Assembly (NCBI RefSeq): GCF_050908995.1 | Contig: NC_135119.1 | Coordinates: forward strand, 18,228,001 to 18,292,000 | DNA: 64,000 bases | Direction of reading: 5' to 3' | Source of the DNA: Andrena cerasifolii | Taxonomy: Eukaryota > Arthropoda > Insecta > Hymenoptera > Andrenidae | In this document: piece after piece, positions 50,386 to 62,428 of the stretch | Layout of the letters: the number at the start of each line of letters is the position of its first letter | Position numbering within the stretch: position 1 is the stretch's first letter | Made by a program: the position numbers and the translations under genes | Notes under the pieces: generated by a model | Database searches by the model: none | Told to the model about the DNA's origin: nothing | What the model saw: only the letters and a program-made list of their open reading frames with translations

Positions 50386-50982
50386 TTAAGGGGTCATTCC
50401 ACTGTGAAGTCGTGAGAAATGGATATTTTTTAAGATTTGTTTTTTAGTAAACGGAATGTTCAACGCGAATAACATACATTTATTGACAGTATAAAACAAA
50501 GTCTGCTTCAAAATTTTCAACATTTGTTTTTAAATATATATCGCACGGATGTAAAACCAAAAATTCAAAGTGTGTTGTAGTCATTGTAAGTGTCGTTATC
50601 GTTGGGATTAGAATTGTTTTGGCTGATAAAAACAATAACAAGATAGCGGAGGTTTGAAGTTTAATTGTCGAAATACGGTAAATTTGTCAATCATTTTGCC
50701 TTGTTAAAAGTATGAAATTGTTAATGAAAAAAGGTTTCCGAGATTCGGTCAAATAGTTTTTTGCAATCACCTGCACCAGTTGAAGAAATGTCGTTTTGAG
50801 ATAATAGCGTTTAATGTTTTAAAACAAATTAAAAAATCTTCTATAAATTTTTGTTTGTGTAATATCAGAGTAGCTTAATAAATACCAAAAAGATTTATTG
50901 CATTGTATGTTGTATCTACGCAGAAAAAAATCTTTAAAAATAGCTTAATTTTTCAGCCGATCAAAGTAGAATGACCCCTTAA
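50386..50982. mobile_element. piggyBac-type MITE, family D copy 1
   Basis: The ends are TTAAGGGGTCATTCCACT on the left and, as reverse complement, TTAAGGGGTCATTCTACT on the right, both anchored on TTAA. The 597-bp interior is AT-rich and non-coding. A block near the right end (TAGCTTAATAAATA, AAAG, TTTATT, CATT) matches the corresponding block of the element at 53628-54017, so the two are members of one family about 3 kb apart. Confidence 0.85.
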
Positions 50983-51653
50983 TAGACTGACCCAGGCATT
51001 TTGATCGAAGGCGATCAGTGTTCTATGCGGTTTAACGAGCCTGTAGATTTTCGGCGGGATGATGTTATAATCATCTTAAGGGCACCGACGTTTGAACAAG
51101 GGCGTGACCAGGATACCGCGGTAAAAGAATGAGCTACGAAAGAACAGACAGACGTCCAATGGCGTGGCATTTGTTACGTTCAATCACGCGCACTTTGTAA
51201 TTCTCGGGCGTCGTTAATTTTAGGCCTTGCGTTAGCATATTATACATTCTGCGAGAGTAACCTGTAAATGTGGTACCTGCTGAGTTGTTGCTTTCGTGCG
51301 TCAAGAAGACATAATTTTTTAACGGAAAGCGTGGAAATGTAAATCACAGTGGAGTCATTTTCGAACGTGTCTCTTAATGCCAATCATTGTAACATTCACA
51401 TACAAATATTGTAATCGATTTATATACATTTCCATGGGTATAAGAAAATTCATAAAAAATACGGTCATACGAGAACTTACAAGGGAACCACACGAGGTGT
51501 TGCGCTCCGATTTTGATGAAAAAAAATATATTTGTAGACACCTAACAGTTTACGAGATGTGCAACAATAAAAGTTGCATTTGTCCGTTGGCAGTAAGTGC
51601 TTTAAATTTCAACAGTGTTGTAACAAGTAGAGCGGCGGCTTAGAGGGAAGATC
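50983..51653. other. Non-coding sequence, nothing recognised
   Basis: Short frames only, the longest 88 codons at 51377-51643. No motif or repeat was recognised. Confidence 0.45.
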
Positions 51654-51832
51654 TCCAAACCACGAAATTCAAAAAATTATGAAACTTTGGGAATATGTCG
51701 ATTTTCACGGGGTCAATTTCACCCTCTTGGAGTGAATTTAGGCAGCAAAAAAAAATCGTGATATATATCTATATATCCTCTACATATCCTCAACGTTTCA
51801 TAATTTTTTGAATTTCCGGGTTAGAGAATTTT
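51654..51832. repeat. Inverted repeat, about 180 bp (possible MITE)
   Basis: The left arm contains GAAATTCAAAAAATTATG followed by AAACTTTGGGAATATG. The right arm is its near-exact reverse complement, with AAACGTTGAGGATATG. The loop is about 90 bp and includes an A-run. No target duplication was identified, so the boundaries are approximate. Confidence 0.6.
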
Positions 51833-52979
51833 TCCTTGATAGTCGTAAATTACACTGCTTCCTAACCGGGTAGCTCGAATTCCACTCCCATCGTTTTACA
51901 TAGGCATTTATTTTTCGTAGTTCATTCTAATTTATGTGTAAAATAATATTCAGCTACTTATACAATTAAAGTTTCAGGCACTTCACGTCCAAGGGCATAT
52001 ACCACTTTTATTGTTAAATATCTCGTAAACTATTACGAATTTAAATAATCGTCAAATCCAGATTAACACTCCGAGTAGCTTCTCCGTGCTTTCACGCCGA
52101 GGCGTGTGTATCTTGTACAATGTACATGGTTTCGGCATGTTTTCACGTCAATATTTTTCAGAAGTCCACTTTCGAAATTGACCTGGAAAACAAACCAGCC
52201 TCGGAGTTCGTTTCGTACAAAACTTTCCCGGCGAGAGTAATCTCGGAAAAGCCCATCGGACTTAAAAGAGCATTCGTCAAAACCTTGCGCTTGACACTCG
52301 AAGTGTCCTCGTTGCGTATTCGTCGCAATAATATTCCTCCCCGCCGCGTCTCACTCGAAAGACGACCACCCCCAGACATGTCTATTTACATCTAAAGGTC
52401 CCATCTCTATTAGAGCCTCGCCTATAAACGTCTATCGACTATTCCGCGTCCACCTTCCCCGAAACGTCTCAATCAGCCACGGGGCCCGCAAACGGGCCCA
52501 CAAGGCGTCTATCGCGACGATCGATTGTCAAAACTCGAGGGCTATCCTCGAACGGTCTGCGCCATTGGGAGCCCTCGGATTTTATAGTTTAATAATAGAG
52601 CGGCGCAGAAGAGTGTTTGCTTATCGGATCCGTGATTTTCGGCCGAAGACACGACGCCGTCGTCGTGCGGCTTATAGAGGAGGATGGGGCGAATAAGAAT
52701 AAAGGTAAGAAGAAAAAGTGGGGAGGTGAAAAAGGAGCGGGTAAAGCTAAAGGTGAAATAAAACGAGGCGCAGGAGAGAAGAGCGGCATGGATCACGTGC
52801 AAAGAGGGGTGGGTGACTTGTGCGAAGCTGCTTAGCCCGGCTATGCCTCCCACCTGCGGCTGCCTTCTCCCTCATCCGCCGTCAGACACGAATAATCGAA
52901 GCATAATTTCAGCCCGTGGGCTGCCCCTCGCGTATTTCGGACGTTCCCTTCTTATATGGCTACGTACGACCCTCTTTAC
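51833..52979. other. Non-coding sequence with a purine-rich tract
   Basis: A purine-rich segment at 52680-52800 on the plus strand and GC-rich sequence at 52400-52560 produce overlapping chance frames. A small hairpin, GGGGCCCGC and GCGGGCCC-like, lies near 52480-52500. No gene family was recognised. Confidence 0.4.
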
Positions 52980-53450
52980 TATACAGGGTGTATCGTATCA
53001 GATGGGATGGATTAGGATATGCAAAGCTTGCCATCAACGGGGCTCCCCATTTCGCGGGCGCGTAGGAGGTTCTTTTTCCTCGTCGTACAAGGTGTATCTT
53101 ATCAGATTGTCGAGATTATGGTATGTAAAAGTTGCAATTAACAGGATTCCCTGTGGTGCGCTTATGGATGCTCTTTTTGCTCCCCGGGTTGTACCGTATT
53201 GGATTGGCAGGACTGGGATACGGCGAAGTGGCTATCAACGGGATTCCCCGTTTTGTGGTTGCGTAGGAGGTCCTTTTTCTGCGTCGTACAATGTATATCT
53301 TATCACATTTACGAGATTAGGGGGTGTAAAAGTTGCAATTAACAGGGTTCCCTGTTGTGTGCTTATGGCTGATGATCTTTTCGTTTTGTGGGTCCGATCT
53401 TATCGGAGCGACAGGATTGTGATATGGAATATGCATTAACGGGATTCCTT
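52980..53450. repeat. Tandem array of ~100-bp units in 201-bp dimers
   Basis: Related motifs recur at about 100-bp intervals: ATCAACGGGGCTCCCC (53033), AATTAACAGGATTCCCTG (53135), ATCAACGGGATTCCCCG (53233), AATTAACAGGGTTCCCTG (53337) and ATTAACGGGATTCC (53433). Units 1 and 3 resemble each other (GCGTAGGAGGT), as do units 2 and 4 (GTGTAAAAGTTGCAATTAACAG-type text). The real period is therefore a dimer of about 201 bp. Because 201 is divisible by three, an open frame of 208 codons (52813-53439) runs through with protein-level repeats of 67 residues. It has no recognisable family and is not called as a gene. Confidence 0.8.
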
Positions 53451-53627
53451 GTATATAACAATCTATAGCTTATATATGATTCTTGATTTACTATATAGGG
53501 TGACACAAGGTTTTGTAGCGGCACATGATCTTCCATCTGCTATCAGAGTTGCAGGATTTATGTACAACTTCAGTGGTAGTTTGTACCTATACGTGTAATC
53601 TTGTTACCACATAGGGTGTATCTCACC

Positions 53628-54017
53628 TTAAGGGGTCATTCCGGTTAGACGCGTTGAAAAAAACGATTTTTTTCAAACATTTTTCGAAAATACATATCCT
53701 CAAGAATGTACCTGCTGTTAAATTTTCATGGAAAAATTTCGATTATTTTTAACCGACTTCAAAAAGGAGTCATACCGGTCAAGAATCTGTTTGGATTTTT
53801 GGGTTCAGATAAATCTAACAGCTGAAATCGCCTTCACGATCGAGGCATGAACTTTTAAACATGTCTTCAAGACCGCTTTCAAAAGCGTTTTAAAAACAAT
53901 AATTTTATTACTTTTATATTTTTTATTCGCTGTACAAATGTAGTTTAATAAATAGAGAAAAGTTTTATTCCATTACTATAATTATTTTCGTCGCGATAAA
54001 TTCGAATAACCCCTTAA
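53628..54017. mobile_element. piggyBac-type MITE, family D copy 2
   Basis: The left end is TTAAGGGGTCATTCCGG and the reverse complement of the right end is TTAAGGGGTTATTCGAA, both beginning with the TTAA target. The 390-bp element is a shorter, more diverged relative of the one at 50386-50982. It shares the terminal decamer and a block near the right end (TTAATAAATA...TTTATT.CATT). It is non-coding and begins directly after the tandem array region. Confidence 0.75.
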
Positions 54018-55485
54018 CTCAAAAGTTGTGGCTAACAAAGACTTTCGCAATTAACAAAGTTCCTCTCTCACGTGGTTACAGATAATTTTCACCTTATCAG
54101 ACGAAATCTATCTTATCACATCCCAGTTGAAATTCTTTCAATTCTCATACATCTCATTCACTTACAGCAGCCACCTGAGTTTCTACTTATAATATTTAAC
54201 CTACTCATCCACGCAAATGAATAAAGACCTCAGAAATTGGCCTTATTCATTTACCTGCTGCTAAATCCTCGCTACAAAAGCACACTCGTCCCATCAGAGC
54301 CCAATTCTTCGACTCGACCATCAAGCTGCAACCGCTGCACCGCTGATTCAAGGCACACCCTGTGTAAGGCACGTAATCACGGCTATGTCTCGATACGTAT
54401 AGGTATAACGAGCCGGGACGTAGTTTAATGTGCTCCAGGCGCGATTTTTATTTCTATTCCTCTCATAATAAACGATTATCATAATAACTGCCATTACGTT
54501 AAGGGTTCACGGAGACGACGTGGAACTTCGGCCAGGGGTAAGCCAAGTATTTAATACACTCGATGGAAAAATATGGCTCGGTCTACGGCTGTTCCATTAT
54601 ATCCACTTTGCGGCCTTCCTTATGTACCGAAGTATTTCAGCTGACAATGAGAGTAATGCGTGGACACCGATCCACGAGGTGACAATTTGCATACCTAATC
54701 ATTAATCAATACGCGGCAAGATGATTTGCATGCGTAATAGTGTAGGAACTAACGGGAACTTTATGATTACGTGTTACATGGAAAGAAGATAACATTCCCA
54801 AGAAAGGGCTCCGAGTGTTTCAGTCCCTCGTACAATTGCCCCGAGTGGCAGTACCGAAACTGAAAACGATCCTGTTACCGCAGAATCCCTTCCTCCTAAC
54901 CCCCGATGCACGGTTCAACTAGTCGGCGAGGAAGGTGAATTGTTTATGAACGTTGCATAATTAACGGCGACAGACTGTGTAATTTACTTACCGCACGGTA
55001 GGCATCCCTTTCGCACGTACGCGTCACGATCGTCAGATGAAGCCATTAATAGTTCAGATCACGCATCGGTATTGCTTTATGGTTATTGTGCCTTAATCAT
55101 TGTCATTACGAGCCGAAAGCTTAGCGCTACGTTTACCTTGCGGTACCGACAATCACGGTCTCTAGGAACAGTGATCTTGCATACCGAAGGCTCCAGCCAC
55201 GAATTCCTCGAATATCGAAATCCGTTTCTAATATCGAACACGTGTGTTTCACCTCTTCCCTCCTGGCCGAATCGGTGGGACAGTTGGAAGTTTCTAGAAA
55301 TCTATGGCGTCTGTGTCACGAAAGGATTGCTTCGCTTTAGTTTAACCAATCGGGTATCTATAAATTAAACTGTCGGCTGGATTTGCGTTTTAAGTCAAGT
55401 TCGAATTCACAAAGTACTGTACAGTATATTCATATTATTTTGAAACGATAAGAGTGTTACGGTGTTTTCACTATCTTTTTATATG
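54018..55485. other. Non-coding sequence, nothing recognised
   Basis: Short plus-strand frames (61-98 codons) occur but have no known motif. No repeat was recognised. Confidence 0.45.
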
Positions 55486-55588
55486 TAGTTAAGCCGGGCT
55501 TACTTTATTCAACACATGACGATAATTTTTATTAACTTTCATTCGTTATTCGAAATTTGTATTTAAATAAAAATTTTGCCCGTCTCTG
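55486..55588. mobile_element. hAT-type MITE fragment, family C copy 2 (right half)
   Basis: The sequence ATTCGTTATTCGAAATTT, then AAATAAAAATTTTGCC and CGTCTCTG matches the right halves of the elements at 25419-25603 and 62429-62637. The left half and its CAGAGTTGGGC terminus are missing, so this is a truncated copy. Confidence 0.65.
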
Positions 55589-56567
55589 ATGGACACACGA
55601 CTCCACCCTCTGTAGTTTCGTGTCACGAAGTGAAAAGGACGCCAGGAGAGTCCACGATTCCCGAAAGGTTACGATAAACCAAACCACCCGCGGTCATGGC
55701 AACTCGTGTGCAACTGCAGGGTGTATATAGTCACCTGCTTGAGCGATTAGTTTCATCCATCATACGCCATAAAGGAAGTCGAGGGGTCGAACAATATCTG
55801 ATTTCGGGTTTCGACCTGTGTGGCGTTTTCGGTCCGTGGTGGGGTCCCCGTGGTTCCTGGGGACACGAACCCTTTTGTGGGCAACCGGGCCACCCTCCAT
55901 TCTGAACTCTCCCCCGAGAGGGGGGCAGGCGCGCGACAACCTGCCTTTTTACAACGCCTCGCCTCTATTCAATAACGTTGTCCACGGATGATCGTGTAAA
56001 CACTGATGCGACGTAAAACACGTAGGACGGACAATGAAACACCTTTACAGCGAGTTCAAGACCACCATTTTTTCCCCCCCGGCCGTCGTAAATGGGGAAC
56101 AATGCAAACAGGAAGTGTTCATTGTTCCATCTGAATTGCTAACGTCGGCCACGAATCGCGCAAACGATCAGATCAGACGTCGACGCCCGTGAAGATCACG
56201 ATGCCCCATTCGTAATACATACATATTTATACTTCGATTGAGCTTGCTCGCCGACGAAATCCAGGACTTTTTTTTATTTATATGTACGGGAAAACCCTTT
56301 GGTATATATGGAATAGAGAAGACCAGTAGAGGACTAATACGTAAAAGTAGAAACACAAAAATGAATGGCATAGAGCCAAAAAGGAATAGTGCCAAGATAG
56401 AGTGCAAGCAAAAAATAATAAAATACAGTGTAAGTAAATAGGAGTTAACGAGGATTATTAACCACCTTCCTCACTGAGTGCTTGATAGATAGTGAGTAGC
56501 ACTGGCAGAAGGAGTCCACGAAATGCGCAACAAACTTGGGTGGTGCGTGGCTCAGGACGAGTGGTAC
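55589..56567. other. Non-coding sequence, nothing recognised
   Basis: Moderately GC-rich to about 56200, with a small hairpin (CTCCCCCGAGAGGGGGG) near 55909. No gene is supported. Confidence 0.45.
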
Positions 56568-57063
56568 TAGGGTTTGTTGGTTTTTAAAAACAGGGTTTAA
56601 AAACCGCTCTATTTTGTAAATTTGTAAACTTCGAAAAACGGTTTTTAAATTTAAAAAAAGACGGCTTTATATACTAGAGTTAATATGTAAAAATGAATTA
56701 ATTATTTAATTAAAAACGTTTACATTTTCACTTGAAATCGCTTCGGACACAAGCAAATTGTAGTGGGTAATAGTATACTGTAAAACTAATCTTCATGAGT
56801 TCATATTTTCGGAAGAAAAATACTAAATGAAATACAGATTTATAATTTATATTTTGTACGGGTTTTAGTTATTCTAGTTTTCTTTTCATTTGGTTTTGTA
56901 TGCAGCGTATTTTATTGTGTTGTATTTTTGTAATTCCATAAATATTTAAAAAAAACTGAGAAATATTAAAATAAGTATAGATATTTATTTTCTATTTTAA
57001 TTACATCTTCTGTGAAAATTCGAAAACCGGTTTTTTCAAAAGTCGGTTTTTGTATAAACCCCA
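56568..57063. mobile_element. hAT-like MITE, 496 bp
   Basis: The left end starts TAGGGTTTGTTGGTTTTT and the reverse complement of the right end starts TGGGGTTTATACAAAAACCG. These form a short imperfect terminal repeat, with further inverted AAAACCG motifs inside. Flanking 8-mers AGTGGTAC (56560-56567) and CGTGGTAC (57064-57071) agree at seven of eight positions, consistent with a hAT target duplication. The interior is very AT-rich and non-coding. Confidence 0.65.
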
Positions 57064-57721
57064 CGTGGTACATAGAGGTAATTCCTTGCACACACGTGAA
57101 TCGAAAACGGAGAATAAAATTGTTTCGTACGAGTCTTCGCTTTCGAGAAAATCGATTTCGAAAGTTCATCCGATACGTGTAAAAGTCGTGAGACATGCAA
57201 GCACCGGACTAAAAGTCAGCAGAATTTATCAGTAAGTCTGGTACAACTGGAAATTCTGTAATAACTTTCACCGTGCTAGGCTTCGTTTCCGATAAAACTG
57301 ATTTTCAAAATGAATTTATACAAAAAAGAAAATGTATTGAAAATTTTCGATTTATTTTTGTGCGAGGAATGCCCAGTTGCGCCACCCGTGCTATCCCACC
57401 CCGCATATAAGTGGGCTACTAAAGCGGCCCCCCGGGGCATAGGACCCACGTGTTCTCTTATTTAACAGTACCTATTTTCAGATAATCTTATTGGGTAGTC
57501 TAGAAAACCTTCACCGTAATTCCATGCCGAATGAGAATGTACAAGTCTGTCGGTTTAAAGATCGCCATTTCTCGCGTTGGACTCTTGGGATTGGATGAGA
57601 AGAAGGTATTCGAACCCGATGTCTCAGATAAAGTAGGACGAGATAAGCTTCCACGAATTCTGGAATTCCTGTATCGGAGAATCTAAGGAAACGTCACGCG
57701 GAACACCTCTAATGCGGTTCA
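57064..57721. other. Non-coding sequence, nothing recognised
   Basis: A B-box-like GGGTTCGAATAC occurs on the minus strand near 57615, but no tRNA fold surrounds it. No gene is recognised. Confidence 0.5.
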
Positions 57722-57885
57722 ATTTGAAATTCCAGGATGGGTATAGTGTTTCGGGCGGGGAAAGATGGTGGCAGGCAAAAGGGCCCGCTGGCGCGATCCG
57801 GTGAAGAGAACAATTCCCTTGCCAACCCTTTTCTTGTGATTAATGTATGCAAAGATAGCGCGCCCGGGAACAGGTTCACTCCCCT
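57722..57885. repeat. Diverged direct duplication, copy 1
   Basis: This segment shares ordered blocks with 58214-58345 in the same orientation: AAATTCCAGGAT, GACAATTCCC or AACAATTCCC, TGGCAACCCTTT or TGCCAACCCTTT, TGATTAATG and AAGATAGCG. The two lie about 490 bp apart. No known element was recognised. Confidence 0.6.
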
Positions 57886-58213
57886 GATTGGTTAGAACGA
57901 AACCAGACGAGCAAAAGCAATTCCTCTGTAGCGTTCGTTTAATGACTCCTCGATTGACGACGCGCCTGTGGACACCTTTAACGTGTCCTCCAATTAGGCT
58001 AATAATCAATTTTCTTCGTTACTACAGTCGATGAACAGATGCACACATCTCGAACGATGTATAATATTTACGATCCGTTACATACTCACTCTAGAGAAGG
58101 ACGAGGACATTCAACGAAATTCTTTGTAGAAGGTGGACATTAAACAGCGGATGAAAAAAAAGGTAGAGATCCACGAACCCGAGCGTGGTAAACGTTCCCA
58201 AGGTGGCTTAAGT

Positions 58214-58345
58214 TTCAAATTCCAGGATAGCCTTCAGGACCACGGAGGACACAGGGATACTGCGCGGAGGGAGGACAATTCCCGTGGCAACCCTTTCAGC
58301 ATGATTAATGCGCGCGAAGATAGCGAGTTCAGGGCCAAGCCCATC
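58214..58345. repeat. Diverged direct duplication, copy 2
   Basis: Second copy of the segment at 57722-57885, with the blocks in the same order but shorter spacing in the middle. The corresponding minus-strand frames also align loosely, but neither resembles a known protein. An ancient local duplication or a degraded low-copy repeat are both possible. Confidence 0.6.
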
Positions 58346-58865
58346 CCCGCGAGGGCGTATTAGTTTTAAGGGAAGGAAAGAGAGAAACGGAGGAAGAGAG
58401 GAGCAAAATAAAATGCCCACATCCGACCTCTTTCATTATAAATGCCCCTGTGTGTTTATTGTCAGGGGCCACTCTCTAGGTGTGCTCCGAAACCCGTAAA
58501 CTCTTTCGGGGCTTTTTGGGGGCTGGACCGTCGGAAACCGTAGGACGCCTTCCTTACAAGATACACAGAGTCCGATTTTTTTCGGCATCGGGCTATAGAT
58601 GCTGCTCAGAGATAAGGGAACGTGTACGCCGATTTCTCGGTTCGACGATCGTAAGTCTGCACGTACCTGTGCGGCTCGTGTCTAATGAAATCACGGAATT
58701 CCGATTTTCCTTTTGGACCATTCTGCTTGGGCATTTACGGTCTGACGGCTGGGGACGAGTAATTTACAGGTGGAGGTGATGTTCACCGTATTTGCGGCAC
58801 GGTGAATGACGAATTTATAAGGTGCAATGATAGAAATCGAGTCGGTTTCAGTAAGTAATTTATGT
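58346..58865. other. Non-coding sequence, nothing recognised
   Basis: Two overlapping plus-strand frames (58308-58779) have no known motif. No repeat was seen. Confidence 0.4.
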
Positions 58866-59355
58866 CAGGACTGGGGAAAATTTGAAATAGTTTGAGACGA
58901 AATACTATAAACTGTACTATAAAATATTTCCATAAGCAAAGACTGTTTGAAAATAGTATTTTATTTATTGCTTAAATAAAATACTATTTGAAGATACTAT
59001 TTCATTTAAAGCTTAAATCATGAGCAAATACTATTTACTATTTTCTATCAGATTCGCAAATAGGAAATAGGGGATCGAAAATAGTAGATACAAATTTCAA
59101 AGTAAAAAAATCTCCCAAATGCCGTTCACTACCTTCTTAAAATTACATACGTTCGAGAAAATATTTCTTGCAAGTATTATTTGAAATACTAGGTATTGTT
59201 TGAAATCTTGTTATTTGAAATACCACTGTCTTATATTTCAATGAAATACTCATTTCTCAATAGTATTTGTATGAGTTAGTATTAAAAAATATATTTGAAA
59301 TATTTTTTCTTTGTGTAACTACTATTTCAAAGAAACATTAATTTGTTAAATCCTG
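58866..59355. repeat. AT-rich segment of repeated AAATACTATTT motifs
   Basis: The words AATACTATT, GAAATAGT and TTTGAAATA recur many times in both orientations, so the segment is rich in short inverted repeats. It begins CAGGACTGGG, a hAT-like terminus. The right edge (reverse complement CAGGATTTAAC) matches only weakly, and no target duplication was found. It is possibly a degraded hAT MITE. Confidence 0.4.
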
Positions 59356-62300
59356 TATCACTCGAAGAAATAAAGATATTTTCCTCAGCCATGATTTATG
59401 TACATACGTGAAAGGAGATGTGTATGCAATAGCACTGTGTTACCTGTTGTTAGAATGTATTTTTTTACATTTGTTGCTACTCGAATTTTTGTAATGTTCC
59501 ATAGTCTATATGCAGCACATATTTTTTTTAGCATCGGGAAATAGTAGTGGAGTGATATAAATTAATCAATTAAAATTATTTTAATCGTTTGCAGATCACC
59601 ATATTTTGTAACTTTGTCTGTGGTGGTTTTTAGGTCGTATGTAGAATCTACATCAAATGTAGAAAATATATTTCATTGGTCAAGGTGATGCAAAATACAT
59701 ACGTAGACTTATTTCCACCTTCAAATTAATGCACCTGCATATTAATTAGTGAAATGTTACTATCCCTGTATTTTCTGAAGTTATAACACTTCGACACTTT
59801 AACTGCTAAAATAACTTTCCTCTTGAACAACAACAATATAAACAAAAAATTATCTAATATTTTTCTCTGCGATTATATAATAACTGGTTCTAGCAAAATT
59901 CATTTTATATTATTATTCCCACCATCATTCGTACCATTATTAATCACTCTGCCATCATCACCGTAGTCATCATCATTAATCTCGGCATCGATCTCCCTGT
60001 CAGTGATTCAAATGAACATCATTTGTGTTCAAATTAATTAGAACTAGACAACATATTTGATACTCCTCAGAGAAATCATTTTCCACTTCCTAATCTTACA
60101 AATACTACTTCAAAGTTAAAACGACTTCAAAGAGTGACAATATTAGTATTTGCTTTTATTTTTTATAACATGGCAACAGGTTATAAAGTTCCCTTTCCAG
60201 TATCTTTCTAAAATTGCTTGGCGTTTGAAGTGGCCAAGTGTTTCATTGTCGGTTTAATTGGCGGTAAAGAAAGGAGGCTTTACTTTTCCATCGGGTCTGT
60301 GCGTGGAATGCTCGAAGAGGTTTAACAATAGCGACTAAGATAATCTTCGAGTAAAGTACTGATCACTTACGATGCCGTTAAAAATTATTATACATTACTT
60401 TGATACATTATTGATATAAGACCTCATTTATTTATTTCAAAGCAGCCCATCGAATTTTATTGTGTTAATTAACATCGTAATAAATATTAAAATTTTGTCT
60501 TCATTTACGGATATCGATAGTACAAACACGAATGTGTAATAACAGTAAATTTGTGTGTGTGTGTTTTTCTTTCAAGTATTTACAAATAGATATGACATGT
60601 CCAGTGGAAAAATGGGTATTTTGAAAATGGCATCACGAGCTTCGACGGGTTAAAAAACGAAGCTGCGTAACTTGTCAATACTTCAAAACACGTAAATCCT
60701 TTGGAAATGCAAGATACCACCATCGAATGGAGTATTCGGATAAATCCACCCCCCAAAATTGTCGTAGACCTTGTTCAGAAACTCCTTATTAAAATTAAGA
60801 TTCGTACCGCGGTGAGGAGCTCGTCATCGCTCGGAGACCCAGAAAATCTCAGCTGAACGGTCTTCGTCGAGACTGATTAATTGAAGGTTAAGGGTTTCGG
60901 GACGTTAAGTGGTTCACTGAAATGTTTCTATGGGCTGATGCATGGTGGGAGCCACAAGAGGCCGCGCGTGGATTCAAAGGCGGGCGAAAGGACAAAGGAA
61001 AAAGAAGGAGAAGAATGCGACCTCGACCAGTTGCCGCTTCTTTCGTGTCAAAACACGGCGCTAATACATCATTAAAAGAACGCGCCCCTAGCGTGAAGGC
61101 CTAGCGCCACTGAGGGGCTACAAGGACACCACATAATCGATTGGCTTACTTTCGATCAATGCTGTCTCCTCTATCTCCGTTACAGCCTCGGCTCTATCTT
61201 GCACCCCTTATCATTTATTGCTTCCTAGTTATCGGTTCGAACAGGCTCTTCCTCGACTCAGACTTCTATTTTCAATATCTGCCTGTTCTACCAAAATGAA
61301 GCAAGTGAAAGATGTTTGGAATTGAAGGGATGAAGCATAATATTTGCTGTCGTTTCATGTTTCTGGATATAAGTCAGGTAATATTTTAATATTTCAGCTG
61401 CTGCACAGGTAGTTTATTTATAGCTTGAGAAGGCATTGGATGGTTTGATACGAATATTTGTAAAAGCATCTCAGCCTAATGTCTTTCGTGTAAATAATTT
61501 GCTTTCCCACAAATCCTTCGATAGTAATGCCTCAGTGCGCGTAGCGCAGAGCAGAGAAATAAATCTCAATTCGAAGAACGCCTAATGTGACTAAACTGTG
61601 AATGCTATCGTCTCGCTGGATCAGTACAAATGAATATAATTAATTATACCGTGTGATAGCAAATAGCTCTTCACAGACGTATATCTTGATTTATGGTAGT
61701 CACGCTAATTCATTTAATGAAACATAGTATTGACTAAATAGGAATCATTGACTGGCATTAATCTTTCCTATGTGTAATCTGCAATCACTTAATAAGCTAT
61801 TGACAATTCTCCAGCCACTGCTCCAAGTTTCTCATAGTCTGCTATTTAAAATAAACCTGACGCACTAAACATAAATTTTTTAACCCTTTTCTGCGAACTC
61901 ATAGTGGAATGAATAGTCGACTTGTGGAAGTAAAAAATATTGCAACCTTCCGATATAAAAAAAATTTAGTACCACGACATGAGAGGATAAATAAAATCAG
62001 AATGTAACGGTAGAAAATAAATTTGCAGCGAAACCTACCGACGTTGGTACAACATTACATCTCGCAGCAACCTCAGACTTAATATCACTCTGCTACGAAG
62101 ATAGTGCAATTTTCGCCATTCAGGGATCTTTTTCACTCTTCTACTGTTATATGTGCTATATAATTTCTAACTATTTTTTTCTCCTTCTTGTCTTCTTATA
62201 TGTTTTCTTTCGCAATGTCTACTTATTATTATTATTATTATTATATCTATAATGACAATGTAAAAGCAAGAAGTTAAGCAAACAAGAAATTCTATAAAAA

Positions 62301-62428
62301 AAGTCTGTCCCAATAATCCAATGACTCACTGCATCTAAAATTCCACTCTGTCATGGCCAATTTCGATTAAAATCAGAGCCACCACGTCTGCTGCATTCAC
62401 GAAGTTCATACGTGCACGTAGTTAACAC
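59356..62428. other. Non-coding AT-rich sequence
   Basis: Long AT-rich DNA with a (GT)n run at about 60553-60565. A more GC-rich part at 60780-61130 has two overlapping frames of about 60 codons. No gene family was recognised. Confidence 0.5.
62223..62244. repeat. (ATT)n microsatellite
   Basis: Seven perfect ATT/TTA units in AT-rich DNA. Confidence 0.9.

Noticed and set aside
52813..53439. 208-codon plus-strand frame as a protein-coding gene
   Set aside because: Most of it is the 201-bp dimeric tandem array, whose period keeps the frame open automatically. No family is recognised.
57600..57640. GGGTTCGAATAC on the minus strand resembling a tRNA B box
   Set aside because: No A box at the right distance and no cloverleaf stems could be drawn.
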